A stretch of DNA of 6,206 nt from Lachnospiraceae bacterium (GCA_017464045.1 JAFUEG010000194.1:1-6206), one strand, 5' to 3'. Counted from the first letter of the stretch, positions 1 to 5,961 are shown. Translations and numbers: made by a program. Notes: a model not told the origin generated them from the letters alone.

Positions 1-1
1 A

Positions 2-1909
2 AATACAGTTGCTCCTTCAGGGATTAAGTGTAGCGAAGGTGATGGGACTCAAAGCAATCCGTACAAATTCGTAACATACCGTGAGGTTACCCTCAGTCCA
101 TCTGCTACCACCCTTACCATGGATGGTGATGCTGTTGCTCTGACGGCTGCTATCGAACTCGCAGACAAGACTGTTAAATGGAGTACAGGAAGTGGAAAAG
201 TTACACTTTATACAGATGAAGCCTGCACAATTCCTGTCGGAACAGACGCTACATCAACCCTTATCGTATATGCCAAGGGTGTTACGGCCGGTAATGATAC
301 TGTAACAGTAACAAGTAATGCAGATGCAGAAAAATCAGCAAGCTGTAATGTTACAGTTAATAAGAAAGCCGGTACAATAAGCTATGCAACTACAAGCGTT
401 TCAAAGACAAACGGAGACGCAGCATTTACAAATGCTCTCACAAACTCAGGTGATGGAACGGTTGCCTATGCATCAGATAATACGGATGTTGCAACCGTAA
501 ATGCTACAACCGGAGAAGTAACAATCCAAAGCTATGGTGAAGCAAATATCACTGCTACGGTAACAGACGGTGATAATTATACTTATGCAACTAAAACAGC
601 AAGCTATAAATTAACTGTAGCAAAGAGAAGCTATGAGGTGAAATTTGATGCAAACGGACATGGAACAGCTCCGGCATCGCAAAATGTTGAAGAAGATGGC
701 AAGGCAACAAAGCCTGCTGATTTATCTTCGACAGACTATGATTTTACTGGATGGTATAAAGAGTCTGCCTGTACAAATAAATGGAATTTTGATACCGATA
801 CCGTAACAGAACCAACAACTATTTTTGCAGGATGGAAAATCAAAACATTTACAGTAACATGGACTAATTATGATGATACTGTTTTGGATACGGATACTGT
901 AAACTATGGAGCGACACCGAAATATACAGGTGAAACACCAACAAAGCCTGCCGATGCTCAGTACACTTATACATTTGTCGGATGGACACCTGCTATAGAT
1001 GCTGCAACAGGTGATGTAACCTATAAGGCAACATATACTAATGCAAAAAATAAATATACGGTTAGGTGGTTAAATTATGATAATACTGTTTTACAGGAAG
1101 GAACTGTAGATTTTGGCGTTACACCGGAATATACGGGAACCACACCAACAAAGCCGGCTGATGAACAGTATACTTATACATTTTTAAGTTGGACACCTGT
1201 GGTTGTTCCGGTAGTTGATAATGTGGTTTATATTGCAACATATAATAATACTGTAAATAAATATACAATTAAGTTTGTTGATGAAGATGGAACAGAGATA
1301 TCAAGTGCAGAATATGACTATGGAACATCTGCAAATGATATTGTAAAACCGAACGATCCAACAAAGGATGCGACATCAGAGTACACTTATACATTTGCCG
1401 GATGGGATTCAGAAGTAACTGATGTTATGGGAAATAAAACCTATAAGGCAACATATACTCAAACTGAAATTAAAAAAGATGACGGTGAAAAGGCTGTTTC
1501 AACAGATGTTAAAAAGGACGAAAAGTCACCGGAAGTAAAAGCTGCAAACCTTACAGATGAATTTGCAGAGTCAACTCTTTCAAATGAAGAAAAGACAACT
1601 ATAGATGAAGCTATTAATAATGGTGAAGACGTTAATGTAGATGTATATCTTGAGATAAAGGATATAAGTGATGCAATTAGTCCTTCAGATAAGGAAAAGA
1701 TTAAGGCATCCACAACAAATGCAGACAATATAGAATACTTTGATATATCCGTATTCAAGGAAATATCCATAAGTGGACAGTCTCAGGGAGCAACTTCCAT
1801 ACATGAACTCACTACACCACTTAAGCTTACTATAGGAGTACCAAAGAGTTTCCCTGCTGTAGCTGATGGATATACAAGAACGTATAAGGTATTAAGACTT
1901 CATGACTGA
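2..1909 (+). CDS. Surface adhesin-like protein with Ig-like and InlB-type repeats, 5'-partial, ended by a premature TGA
   Basis: The frame is open from the first bases of the window, so the true start and signal peptide lie upstream; the ATG at 119 is internal and has no ribosome binding site. Reading in order: an Ig-like (BIG-type) domain at about 77-358, a second Ig-like domain at about 362-625 (contains ASDNTDVATVNATTGEVT, typical of BIG_2), one Listeria/Bacteroides repeat (Flg_new/InlB B-type, 626-844, with FDANG and GWY motifs), three related repeats of 68-69 residues (845-1462), then a charged stretch and a folded C-terminal domain (about 1463-1906). Such proteins are exported, wall-attached and used for adhesion or matrix contact. 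The frame stops at TGA 1907-1909 in a conserved-looking context (RLHD-stop-SVTVL). The same frame then continues for 100 codons with linker and sorting signal, described separately. As written, the product would be secreted without its anchor. The ligand is unknown. Confidence 0.85.
   Translation, partial: NTVAPSGIKCSEGDGTQSNPYKFVTYREVTLSPSATTLTMDGDAVALTAAIELADKTVKWSTGSGKVTLYTDEACTIPVGTDATSTLIVYAKGVTAGNDTVTVTSNADAEKSASCNVTVNKKAGTISYATTSVSKTNGDAAFTNALTNSGDGTVAYASDNTDVATVNATTGEVTIQSYGEANITATVTDGDNYTYATKTASYKLTVAKRSYEVKFDANGHGTAPASQNVEEDGKATKPADLSSTDYDFTGWYKESACTNKWNFDTDTVTEPTTIFAGWKIKTFTVTWTNYDDTVLDTDTVNYGATPKYTGETPTKPADAQYTYTFVGWTPAIDAATGDVTYKATYTNAKNKYTVRWLNYDNTVLQEGTVDFGVTPEYTGTTPTKPADEQYTYTFLSWTPVVVPVVDNVVYIATYNNTVNKYTIKFVDEDGTEISSAEYDYGTSANDIVKPNDPTKDATSEYTYTFAGWDSEVTDVMGNKTYKATYTQTEIKKDDGEKAVSTDVKKDEKSPEVKAANLTDEFAESTLSNEEKTTIDEAINNGEDVNVDVYLEIKDISDAISPSDKEKIKASTTNADNIEYFDISVFKEISISGQSQGATSIHELTTPLKLTIGVPKSFPAVADGYTRTYKVLRLHD
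845..1462 (+). repeat. Three tandem InlB B-like protein repeats (68-69 residues each)
   Basis: The units are 845-1051, 1052-1258 and 1259-1462. Each begins with a beta-strand pattern (TFTVTW, KYTVRW, KYTIKF), carries a central QYTYTF or EYTYTF motif followed by GW/SW, and closes with TYKATY or YIATY. Units 1 and 2 share TPTKPAD. At DNA level, units 1 and 3 share longer identical patches than either shares with unit 2: 961-977 equals 1381-1397, and 1020-1039 equals 1440-1459, both exactly 420 bp apart. The unit at 626-844 is a more distant member of the same fold class. Confidence 0.85.
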
Positions 1910-2212
1910 AGTGTCACTGTACTTCCTACAACTCTTAATGCAGATGGAACATTATCATTTGAAACAGATAAATTTTCTATTTATGCATTAGAATATACCG
2001 ACACAAAGAAGGAAGAAACAATAACAGAAACACCGACAACTAAGGTTGATACACCAACAACCGAAGTTCCAAAGGCAGATACACCAAAGAAAGATACACC
2101 TAAAGCTCCGACAACAGGAGATAAGATTAACATAGGTATAATCGTTATGCTTATGATAGATTCATGCTTAGCTGCACTTTATCTTACACTTAAAAGAAAG
2201 AAGATAAAATAG
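1910..2212 (+). pseudogene. Cut-off C-terminal segment of the adhesin: wall linker and sorting signal
   Basis: Continuing in the same frame after the TGA at 1907-1909 are 100 further codons ending at TAG 2210-2212. They encode the end of the preceding domain (SVTVLPTTLNADGTLSFETD), a Thr/Pro/Lys-rich spacer with repeated DTP/ETP units, the sortase-like motif APTTGD (2105-2122), a hydrophobic helix of about 17 residues, and the tail KRKKIK. This is the standard layout of a Gram-positive cell-wall sorting signal; clostridial variants with PxTGD instead of LPXTG are well known. There is no start codon with a ribosome binding site at its head, so it would be made only if the TGA is read through, reverted, or is a sequence error. 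The fact that the segment remains intact suggests the stop is recent. Confidence 0.8.
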
Positions 2213-2236
2213 TCATAATTTAATATTAATAATTTA

Positions 2237-2277
2237 CGAGTCAAATAATCAAAATGATTGTTTGGCTCGATTTTTTT
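2237..2277 (+). terminator. Intrinsic terminator of the adhesin gene
   Basis: A 14-bp stem (CGAGTCAAATAATC at 2237-2250 with GATTGTTTGGCTCG at 2256-2269, two G-T wobbles) encloses a 5-nt AAAAT loop. One A and then seven T follow, at 2271-2277. It lies 24 bp after the final TAG of the adhesin frame, as expected for the gene's end. Confidence 0.92.
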
Positions 2278-2383
2278 GTTTAGGACATTTTTTTGATTTG
2301 TCTCAAAAAAAATAATTAACGGATAAATATATGTTAATAGTTATGAATATATATTAATTGTAAAGTGGTGGTACGTGTGCTAA

Positions 2384-2395
2384 TCTGTATACAGA
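2384..2395. repeat. 12-bp perfect palindrome TCTGTATACAGA
   Basis: TCTGTATACAGA is fully self-complementary and lies in otherwise AT-rich, unstructured sequence about 55 bp before the iterated GGGA motifs. It overlaps a weak promoter-like arrangement (TTGTAA at 2358-2363, 17-nt spacer, TAATCT at 2381-2386). An operator for a dimeric regulator is one reading; chance is another. The sequence between the adhesin terminator (ends 2277) and this site shows nothing else that I can name. Confidence 0.3.
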
Positions 2396-2444
2396 AATAT
2401 TGAGTTAATAAATGTTAAAAATGGTGTTTTGAATGAAAAAATCA

Positions 2445-2581
2445 TCGGGACACCCTTTATTTTTATCCGGGATACCTGTTTTTTGTCCGGGACAGTTTTT
2501 GAAAGAGGGTTATAAATCGGGGTTTTAGGGGTGTCCCATAACAAGATGTGTTTTGTATATACAAAATGCGTGTCTTGCTAT
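2445..2581 (+). other. Putative origin of transfer (oriT) region upstream of mobC
   Basis: This non-coding stretch is densely structured. Three direct motifs share a GGGA core at 2447-2450, 2469-2472 and 2489-2492 (TCGGGACACC, TCCGGGATACC, TCCGGGACAG), spaced 22 and 20 bp, about two helical turns. GGGACACCC (2447-2455) is matched by its inverse GGGTGTCCC (2529-2537). Immediately after comes an imperfect 44-bp palindrome (2538-2581) with a perfect 16-bp core. It lies upstream of a mobC-like gene, the usual place of oriT in mobilizable elements, where iterated and inverted repeats bind relaxosome proteins. I do not recognise a named nic consensus, so the oriT call is inferred from layout and position. 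A replication-iteron or repressor-operator role is possible. Confidence 0.45.
2538..2581. repeat. 44-bp imperfect palindrome with 16-bp perfect core
   Basis: The core TTTTGTATATACAAAA (2551-2566) is perfectly self-complementary. The outer arms ATAACAAGA (2538-2546) and TCTTGCTAT (2573-2581) pair with one mismatch, and the intervening TGTG and TGCGTG segments can pair partly through wobbles. In single strand this would extrude a long hairpin, as seen next to nic sites of mobilizable elements. There is no T-run after it, so it is not an intrinsic terminator. Confidence 0.75.
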
Positions 2582-2594
2582 ATTGTGAGTTGTG

Positions 2595-2665
2595 TGTAAG
2601 AAAAAAATATATAAAAATGCAAATTCTTACAATTATGTATAATTGAGTACATGGCAATTATGTGT
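2595..2665. repeat. Cluster of short inverted and direct repeats before mobC
   Basis: TGTAAGAA (2595-2602) is inverted at TTCTTACA (2624-2631). ATAATTG (2639-2645) is inverted at CAATTAT (2655-2661). CAATTATGT occurs directly at 2630-2638 and 2655-2663, 25 bp apart. These may be protein-binding sites that belong with the putative oriT. The AT-rich setting means some of them could be accidental. Confidence 0.4.
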
Positions 2666-2689
2666 TAAGCTATAGTCAGTTAAAGAGTG

Positions 2690-2730
2690 AAAAGCTGTAC
2701 GAATTAAATTGTATGGCTTTTTTGTTTTTT
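2690..2730 (+). terminator. Hairpin with T-tract ahead of mobC (terminator or attenuator)
   Basis: AAAAGCTGTAC (2690-2700) pairs with GTATGGCTTTT (2711-2721) through an 11-bp stem with two wobbles and a 10-nt loop. T-rich sequence follows to 2730, broken by one G. It ends only a few bases before the mobC ribosome binding site, so it would limit read-through from upstream transcripts into mobC. Confidence 0.65.
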
Positions 2731-2749
2731 GAATAAGAAAGGGGATTTT

Positions 2750-3034
2750 TTGAATAAGAAGATTCAAAAAAAATTTCGATTTGATGAAAATGCTGCAAAT
2801 GTATTGAGTAAAAAATGTAAAGAATTATAATTATCAGAGTCGGAATATATAAGGCAACTTATTATGTCTGACAGCGAGGTAAAAGCATATCTTTTACTAA
2901 AAGAAGATATTAGGAAATTGTTGATCGAGATACTTCGCATTGGAAATAATATTAATCAGATTGCACATGAGGCAAATTCGATGTATCTGACAAAAGAGGA
3001 TATTGAGGTAATTAATTTACGGAAGTTAGAATAA
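2750..3034 (+). pseudogene. mobC: MobC-like relaxosome protein, broken by an in-frame TAA
   Basis: Translation begins at TTG 2750 behind AAAGGGG (2738-2744, 5-nt spacing). The frame reads MNKKIQKKFRFDENAANVLS and so on, an N-terminal ribbon-helix-helix-like region ending in LSESEYIRQLI. A charged helix and the MobC signature RIGNNINQIAHEAN (about 2936-2977) follow. A TAA at 2828-2830 interrupts it between KEL and LSESEY with no frame change, and the frame ends at TAA 3032-3034. MobC proteins bind oriT DNA and help the relaxase nick it. At 94 codons it is shorter than usual for the family, and the relaxase that normally follows or overlaps mobC is absent. The next sequence is an integrase fragment, which points to deletion. 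Family assignment rests on the signature and the RHH region. Confidence 0.8.
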
Positions 3035-3942
3035 ATGAGTTAAGTGAAAGTACAATAAGGTCGCAAAAAGGACAATATAAGGTTATTGCTGGTGTTATAA
3101 TGGAAAATGGTACAGAGTTAGGGAAAATGCGTATACGTGATATTACAAGGCGTAATATCGAATATGCAAGGGTGTCGTTACTTAATGCAGGCAAGACACC
3201 ACAAAACTTAAATATTTGCTTTGCACATCTTAATCATGTATTTGAATGTGCTGTAAGAGATGATACAATTATTAAAAACCCTTGCAAAGCATTGAAGCGA
3301 TTAAAGAGAAAAGATGAAGCAATCAACGAAAATAGACACAGAGCATTAACGACTGATGAAACCAAAAGGTTCTTTGAAATAGCAAAAGAGCGAAACAGCT
3401 TTTATATAAATTGTTTTTAATTTATGATACTAACAGGGGTAAGAATAGGTGAATTGGGGGCTTTATATCTTACTGATATAGATTTAAAAGAGGGATTTAT
3501 CAATATAAGGAGAAGTATAACAAGGACGGAAGACGGAAAATACATAGTTGGTGATGCTGCAAAGACAGTAAAAAGCTTACGTGATATACCTCTAACAAAT
3601 GAAATTATTATTGCTGTTAAAAATCAAAAGTCTTAAAATAGAGATTTCTTTGGATTAGATTGGAACGGTCTTTTGTTTAAATCATCAGAGGGTGATATAT
3701 TAAGAGAGTATACAGTGAACTGAGAAATTAAAAGGATATGTAAGGATGCCGGTATAGAATACTTTACATGCCATGCATTTAGAAATACATTTGCAACAAG
3801 ATTTATTGAGCAACGCCCACAGGATTATAAAATACTTTCTGATATACTCGGTCACAAAGATATCTCTATAACATTAAATCTATATACGCATGTTATGGTA
3901 GATAATAAGGTAAAGGCTATGAAAGACTTGAATATTCTTTAG
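3016..3942 (+). pseudogene. int: Tyrosine recombinase (integrase) pseudogene, 5'-truncated, three in-frame stops
   Basis: The frame reads from about 3028 to TAG 3940-3942 and is interrupted by TAA 3418-3420, TAA 3634-3636 and TGA 3721-3723, without any frameshift. It shows the core-binding domain (through AHLNHVFECAVRDDTIIKNP) and the catalytic domain. The box I arginine is in TGVRIGEL (3442-3444), the beta-hairpin lysine region is AKTVKSLRDIPL, and HxxR is in CHAFRNTF (H 3772, R 3781). The second histidine is in LGHKD (3853) and the nucleophile tyrosine is in NLYTHV (3883-3885). The arrangement resembles Tn916/phage-type integrases of Firmicutes, which run about 380-410 residues. Here about 300 codons remain, so the N-terminal arm-binding domain is missing. 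No start codon with a ribosome binding site precedes it; the ATG at 3100 is internal. The likely replaced codons are TTA (3418) and CGA or GGA (3721). The product would be inactive. Confidence 0.9.
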
Positions 3943-4012
3943 AAAGGTAATATCAAAATAATTGTAATTAGAAAATCAAAAAATATTGATAATAATGATA
4001 GCAGTGTGGTAA

Positions 4013-4018
4013 TATAAT
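4013..4018 (+). promoter_or_regulatory. Possible -10 element before the 35-codon frame
   Basis: A perfect TATAAT lies 30 bp before the start codon at 4048. The best -35-like hexamer, TTGATA at 3986-3991, is too far away (21-nt spacer), and there is no extended TG. It is therefore only a weak promoter candidate in AT-rich sequence. Confidence 0.3.
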
Positions 4019-4047
4019 TATAAGATAATTTTGAAGGATGTGATTTC

Positions 4048-4155
4048 ATGTCAATATTACAAGAAAGAGTGATAAAACAACTTGATAATCTGTCAGATGA
4101 TAATCTTGAATTTTTATTGGAGATTATCAGTAGATTTATGATGAAAAGAAAGTAA
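4048..4155 (+). CDS. Small 35-residue protein of unknown function, next to the integrase remnant
   Basis: ATG 4048 follows GAAGGA (4033-4038) at 9-nt spacing and the frame ends at TAA 4153-4155, 16 bp before a terminator stem. The product, MSILQERVIKQLDNLSDDNL followed by EFLLEIISRFMMKRK, looks like two short amphipathic helices around an LSDDNL turn with a basic end. The same general pattern occurs at the N-terminus of small antitoxin-like or regulatory proteins, but no DNA-binding motif is visible and I do not recognise a family. Unlike its upstream neighbours it has no internal stop. It could be an intact small gene carried at the integrase end of the element, or the surviving start of a longer protein. 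Confidence 0.55.
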   Translation: MSILQERVIKQLDNLSDDNLEFLLEIISRFMMKRK

Positions 4156-4170
4156 GCAATAAATGATATC

Positions 4171-4205
4171 AACCTTATCGGCAAGCTCGCTGATAAGGTT
4201 TTATT
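4171..4205 (+). terminator. Intrinsic terminator after the small gene
   Basis: AACCTTATCGGC (4171-4182) pairs with GCTGATAAGGTT (4189-4200) through 12 bp, one of them a wobble, around an AAGCTC loop. TTATT follows. The T-tract is short but the stem is strong and lies just after the stop codon at 4155. Confidence 0.75.
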
Positions 4206-4228
4206 ATGAATATTATTAATGAGGTACA

Positions 4229-4339
4229 ATGTGGGGTAAAGCCTTTGCAAGACGGCATTTTTACTGCACTGTTGGATTTACTCCTGTTATCCGCATTATA
4301 AAAAAACGAGGGCGTAAGCCATTGATTTTTTTATGGTAA
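4229..4339 (+). CDS. Possible 36-residue reading frame in a GC-richer block; nature uncertain
   Basis: ATG 4229 follows GAGG (4221-4224) at a short 4-nt spacing and reads to TAA 4337-4339. The product begins MWGKAFARRHFYCTVGFTPV and is basic after that (IRIIKKRGRKP). I do not recognise a family. By hand count, 4231-4320 is about 44% G+C, clearly above the flanks, so the block differs from its surroundings. It may instead be a fragment of a dispersed non-coding repeat or an element end, with the frame fortuitous. GTAAAGCC (4235-4242) can pair with part of GGCATTTTTAC (4253-4263), and GGC-GTAA-GCC (4311-4320) is a minimal tetraloop hairpin. Confidence 0.25.
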   Translation: MWGKAFARRHFYCTVGFTPVIRIIKKRGRKPLIFLW

Positions 4340-4352
4340 AAATATCAAATTA

Positions 4353-4361
4353 TGGTATAAT
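4353..4361 (+). promoter_or_regulatory. Extended -10 promoter for the diguanylate cyclase gene
   Basis: TGGTATAAT matches the extended -10 consensus (TGn followed by a perfect TATAAT at 4356-4361). There is no good -35, which extended -10 promoters tolerate. Transcription would start near 4368 and give a leader of about 50 nt before ATG 4419. This leader shows no obvious riboswitch. Confidence 0.65.
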
Positions 4362-4418
4362 TTTATTTGGTTTAGCGAACAGGATTATATAACATTTTTT
4401 GAAAGGTAGATATGTAAA

Positions 4419-5918
4419 ATGGAAGAGTCGAATTCTAAAGAATATGATGATTTTTTAATTCAAAATACAAAAAAAGTCAATAAATATCTGAATATAGCAT
4501 TATGGTTCTTTATTATAACGGGGCCTGCAATTGCTTTTGGAATAAAAATCGGGTTTTATAAAAATATCAGTTACGGAACCTGCTTTAATATTTCTGTGTT
4601 TGTTTTTGCTTTGGCACTGATTCATTTTATTATGTTAAGAAAAAATCCAAAATCGATTTTAACGGGTATGTTTGCCCTTACTGCTCTTGATGCCTTATTG
4701 GTATATATGAATTATTCGCATGTTAATATTTATCTTACATGGTTTCTGGTTCCTGTATTAAGCCTTTTGTTTGCCAATAAAGTTATATATATTTATTCGG
4801 TAACCTTAAATTATGTTTTGATGTTTGCTTCAGTCTGGATAACAGCACCATATTATGCTTCGATGAGTTCGTATTATGAAGAACCACTGGATTATTTCAA
4901 AGATATAATCGGCGGATTTACCATAGAAACTTTTATTTTGATAGCTGCAACATTCGTGATAGTCAGACTTACATCTGATTATTTAAAAGGTCTTTTCAGT
5001 CAGTATGATACGATTAAAAAGCATGAAGCGGCAATGAAAGAAAAAATGGACATTTTAGATTCTATGTCAGAAATTTATGATAATGTTAATCTTGTTGATT
5101 TTGTTGACAATACCGAAATGTCACTTAGAAATTCAGATCAGAAAAAACAGGGCATTGATATGGAAGCTCAATCGCAAACAATTATGAATCAGTCTTTAAG
5201 TGAGCATGTTATGCCGGATCAGTTGGAAGATTTTAAGAAGTTTACGAATATTAAAACAGTACGAGCCCGTTTGTCTCAAAAGAAGATAATAAGTGCGGAT
5301 TTTATTGATGCTGTTGACGGATGGTTTAGAGCTCAATATATAACGGTTGATTCGACAATTGACGGTATACCCAACAGAGTGATTTATACGACAAGAAATG
5401 TTGACGAAGAAAAAAGGCGTGAGGAACATCTTATCAGAATATCACTGACTGATGAAATGACGAGATTGTTCAACAGAAGGTGCTATGAAGAGGATTTGGA
5501 GAAATTCAGGCAAGGTCCTTTGGCAGATGATTTTGTTATGTTTTCAGTGGATGTAAACGGATTAAAAAAAGTAAATGACACAAAGGGACATGCTGCAGGA
5601 GATGAGCTTATTAAGGGGGCTGCCAACTGCCTCACACTTGCAGTCGGTAATAACGGTAAAGTCTACAGAACTGGCGGCGATGAATTCATGGCTGTTTTAT
5701 TTACGGAAAATCCGGAAAAAATACGTGATGAGATTAAAAACAAGGCAGATAATTGGCACGGAGTTTATACGGATGAGCTTACTTTGTCCGTTGGTTATGC
5801 TACGGTTTCGGATAATAAAAATTCTACAGTGGATGAGCTTGAACATATTGCGGATGCCGATATGTATTTAGAAAAAGATAAATATTATAAAGATAAGGGT
5901 ATAGAAAGAAGAAAATAA
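4419..5918 (+). CDS. Membrane-bound diguanylate cyclase (six helices, PAS-like, GGDEF)
   Basis: The 499-residue protein makes cyclic di-GMP from two GTP at the inner face of the membrane. Start ATG 4419 follows AAAGG (4402-4406) at 12 nt. Residues about 23-45, 54-73, 80-97, 103-119, 121-144 and 163-185 are hydrophobic, giving six membrane helices as a probable sensory module. Residues about 205-335 form a cytoplasmic PAS-like region ending in DEEKRREEHL, a usual linker into GGDEF domains. The GGDEF domain (about 340-490) has LTDEMTRLFNRR, D378, N386 and D395 in the DVNGLKKVND / GHAAGDEL block, the signature GGDEF at 419-423, LSVGYA at 456-461, and ADADMY near the end. All catalytic positions are present. 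The allosteric I-site is missing: residues 410-413 are GNNG instead of RxxD. The signal sensed is unknown. A MATE gene follows after 43 bp with no terminator between them. Confidence 0.93.
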   Translation: MEESNSKEYDDFLIQNTKKVNKYLNIALWFFIITGPAIAFGIKIGFYKNISYGTCFNISVFVFALALIHFIMLRKNPKSILTGMFALTALDALLVYMNYSHVNIYLTWFLVPVLSLLFANKVIYIYSVTLNYVLMFASVWITAPYYASMSSYYEEPLDYFKDIIGGFTIETFILIAATFVIVRLTSDYLKGLFSQYDTIKKHEAAMKEKMDILDSMSEIYDNVNLVDFVDNTEMSLRNSDQKKQGIDMEAQSQTIMNQSLSEHVMPDQLEDFKKFTNIKTVRARLSQKKIISADFIDAVDGWFRAQYITVDSTIDGIPNRVIYTTRNVDEEKRREEHLIRISLTDEMTRLFNRRCYEEDLEKFRQGPLADDFVMFSVDVNGLKKVNDTKGHAAGDELIKGAANCLTLAVGNNGKVYRTGGDEFMAVLFTENPEKIRDEIKNKADNWHGVYTDELTLSVGYATVSDNKNSTVDELEHIADADMYLEKDKYYKDKGIERRK

Positions 5919-5961
5919 AACAATTTATCAAACTATAAATAATCGGAAACGGAATGACATT

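Noticed and set aside
845..1462. CRISPR array or diversity-generating repeat in the adhesin
   Set aside because: The repeats are ~207-bp protein-coding units without spacers, and no reverse transcriptase or template repeat is present in the window.
2463..2657. Minus-strand 64-codon reading frame over the putative oriT
   Set aside because: It covers the palindrome and iterated motifs, has no convincing ribosome binding site and has no recognisable protein features. The repeats explain the sequence better.
3100..3420. Separate 106-residue gene starting at ATG 3100
   Set aside because: The same frame continues in integrase-like sequence both before this ATG and after the TAA at 3418, and no ribosome binding site precedes the ATG. 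It is a piece of the integrase pseudogene.
1907..3723. Reassigned stop codon (for example TGA read as glycine) explaining the interrupted genes
   Set aside because: Both TGA and TAA interrupt the frames, the 499-codon cyclase uses no internal TGA or TAA and GGN for glycine, and the codons that end intact genes are the same ones. Decay or error is simpler.
3939..4250. Minus-strand 103-codon reading frame opposite the 35-codon gene
   Set aside because: It runs through a good terminator stem and is rich in residues expected from reverse-reading AT-rich DNA. The + strand frame has the ribosome binding site.
4368..4418. c-di-GMP riboswitch in the leader of the diguanylate cyclase gene
   Set aside because: The leader is only about 50 nt and AT-rich. 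Neither it nor the GC-richer block upstream carries the paired tetraloop/receptor helices of the c-di-GMP-I aptamer; GGCGTAAGCC is only a 3-bp hairpin.
2280..4420. attL/attR core direct repeats bordering the element remnant
   Set aside because: I compared the AT-rich flanks on both sides by eye and found no convincing shared core; only low-complexity T-runs match. The element borders remain undefined.
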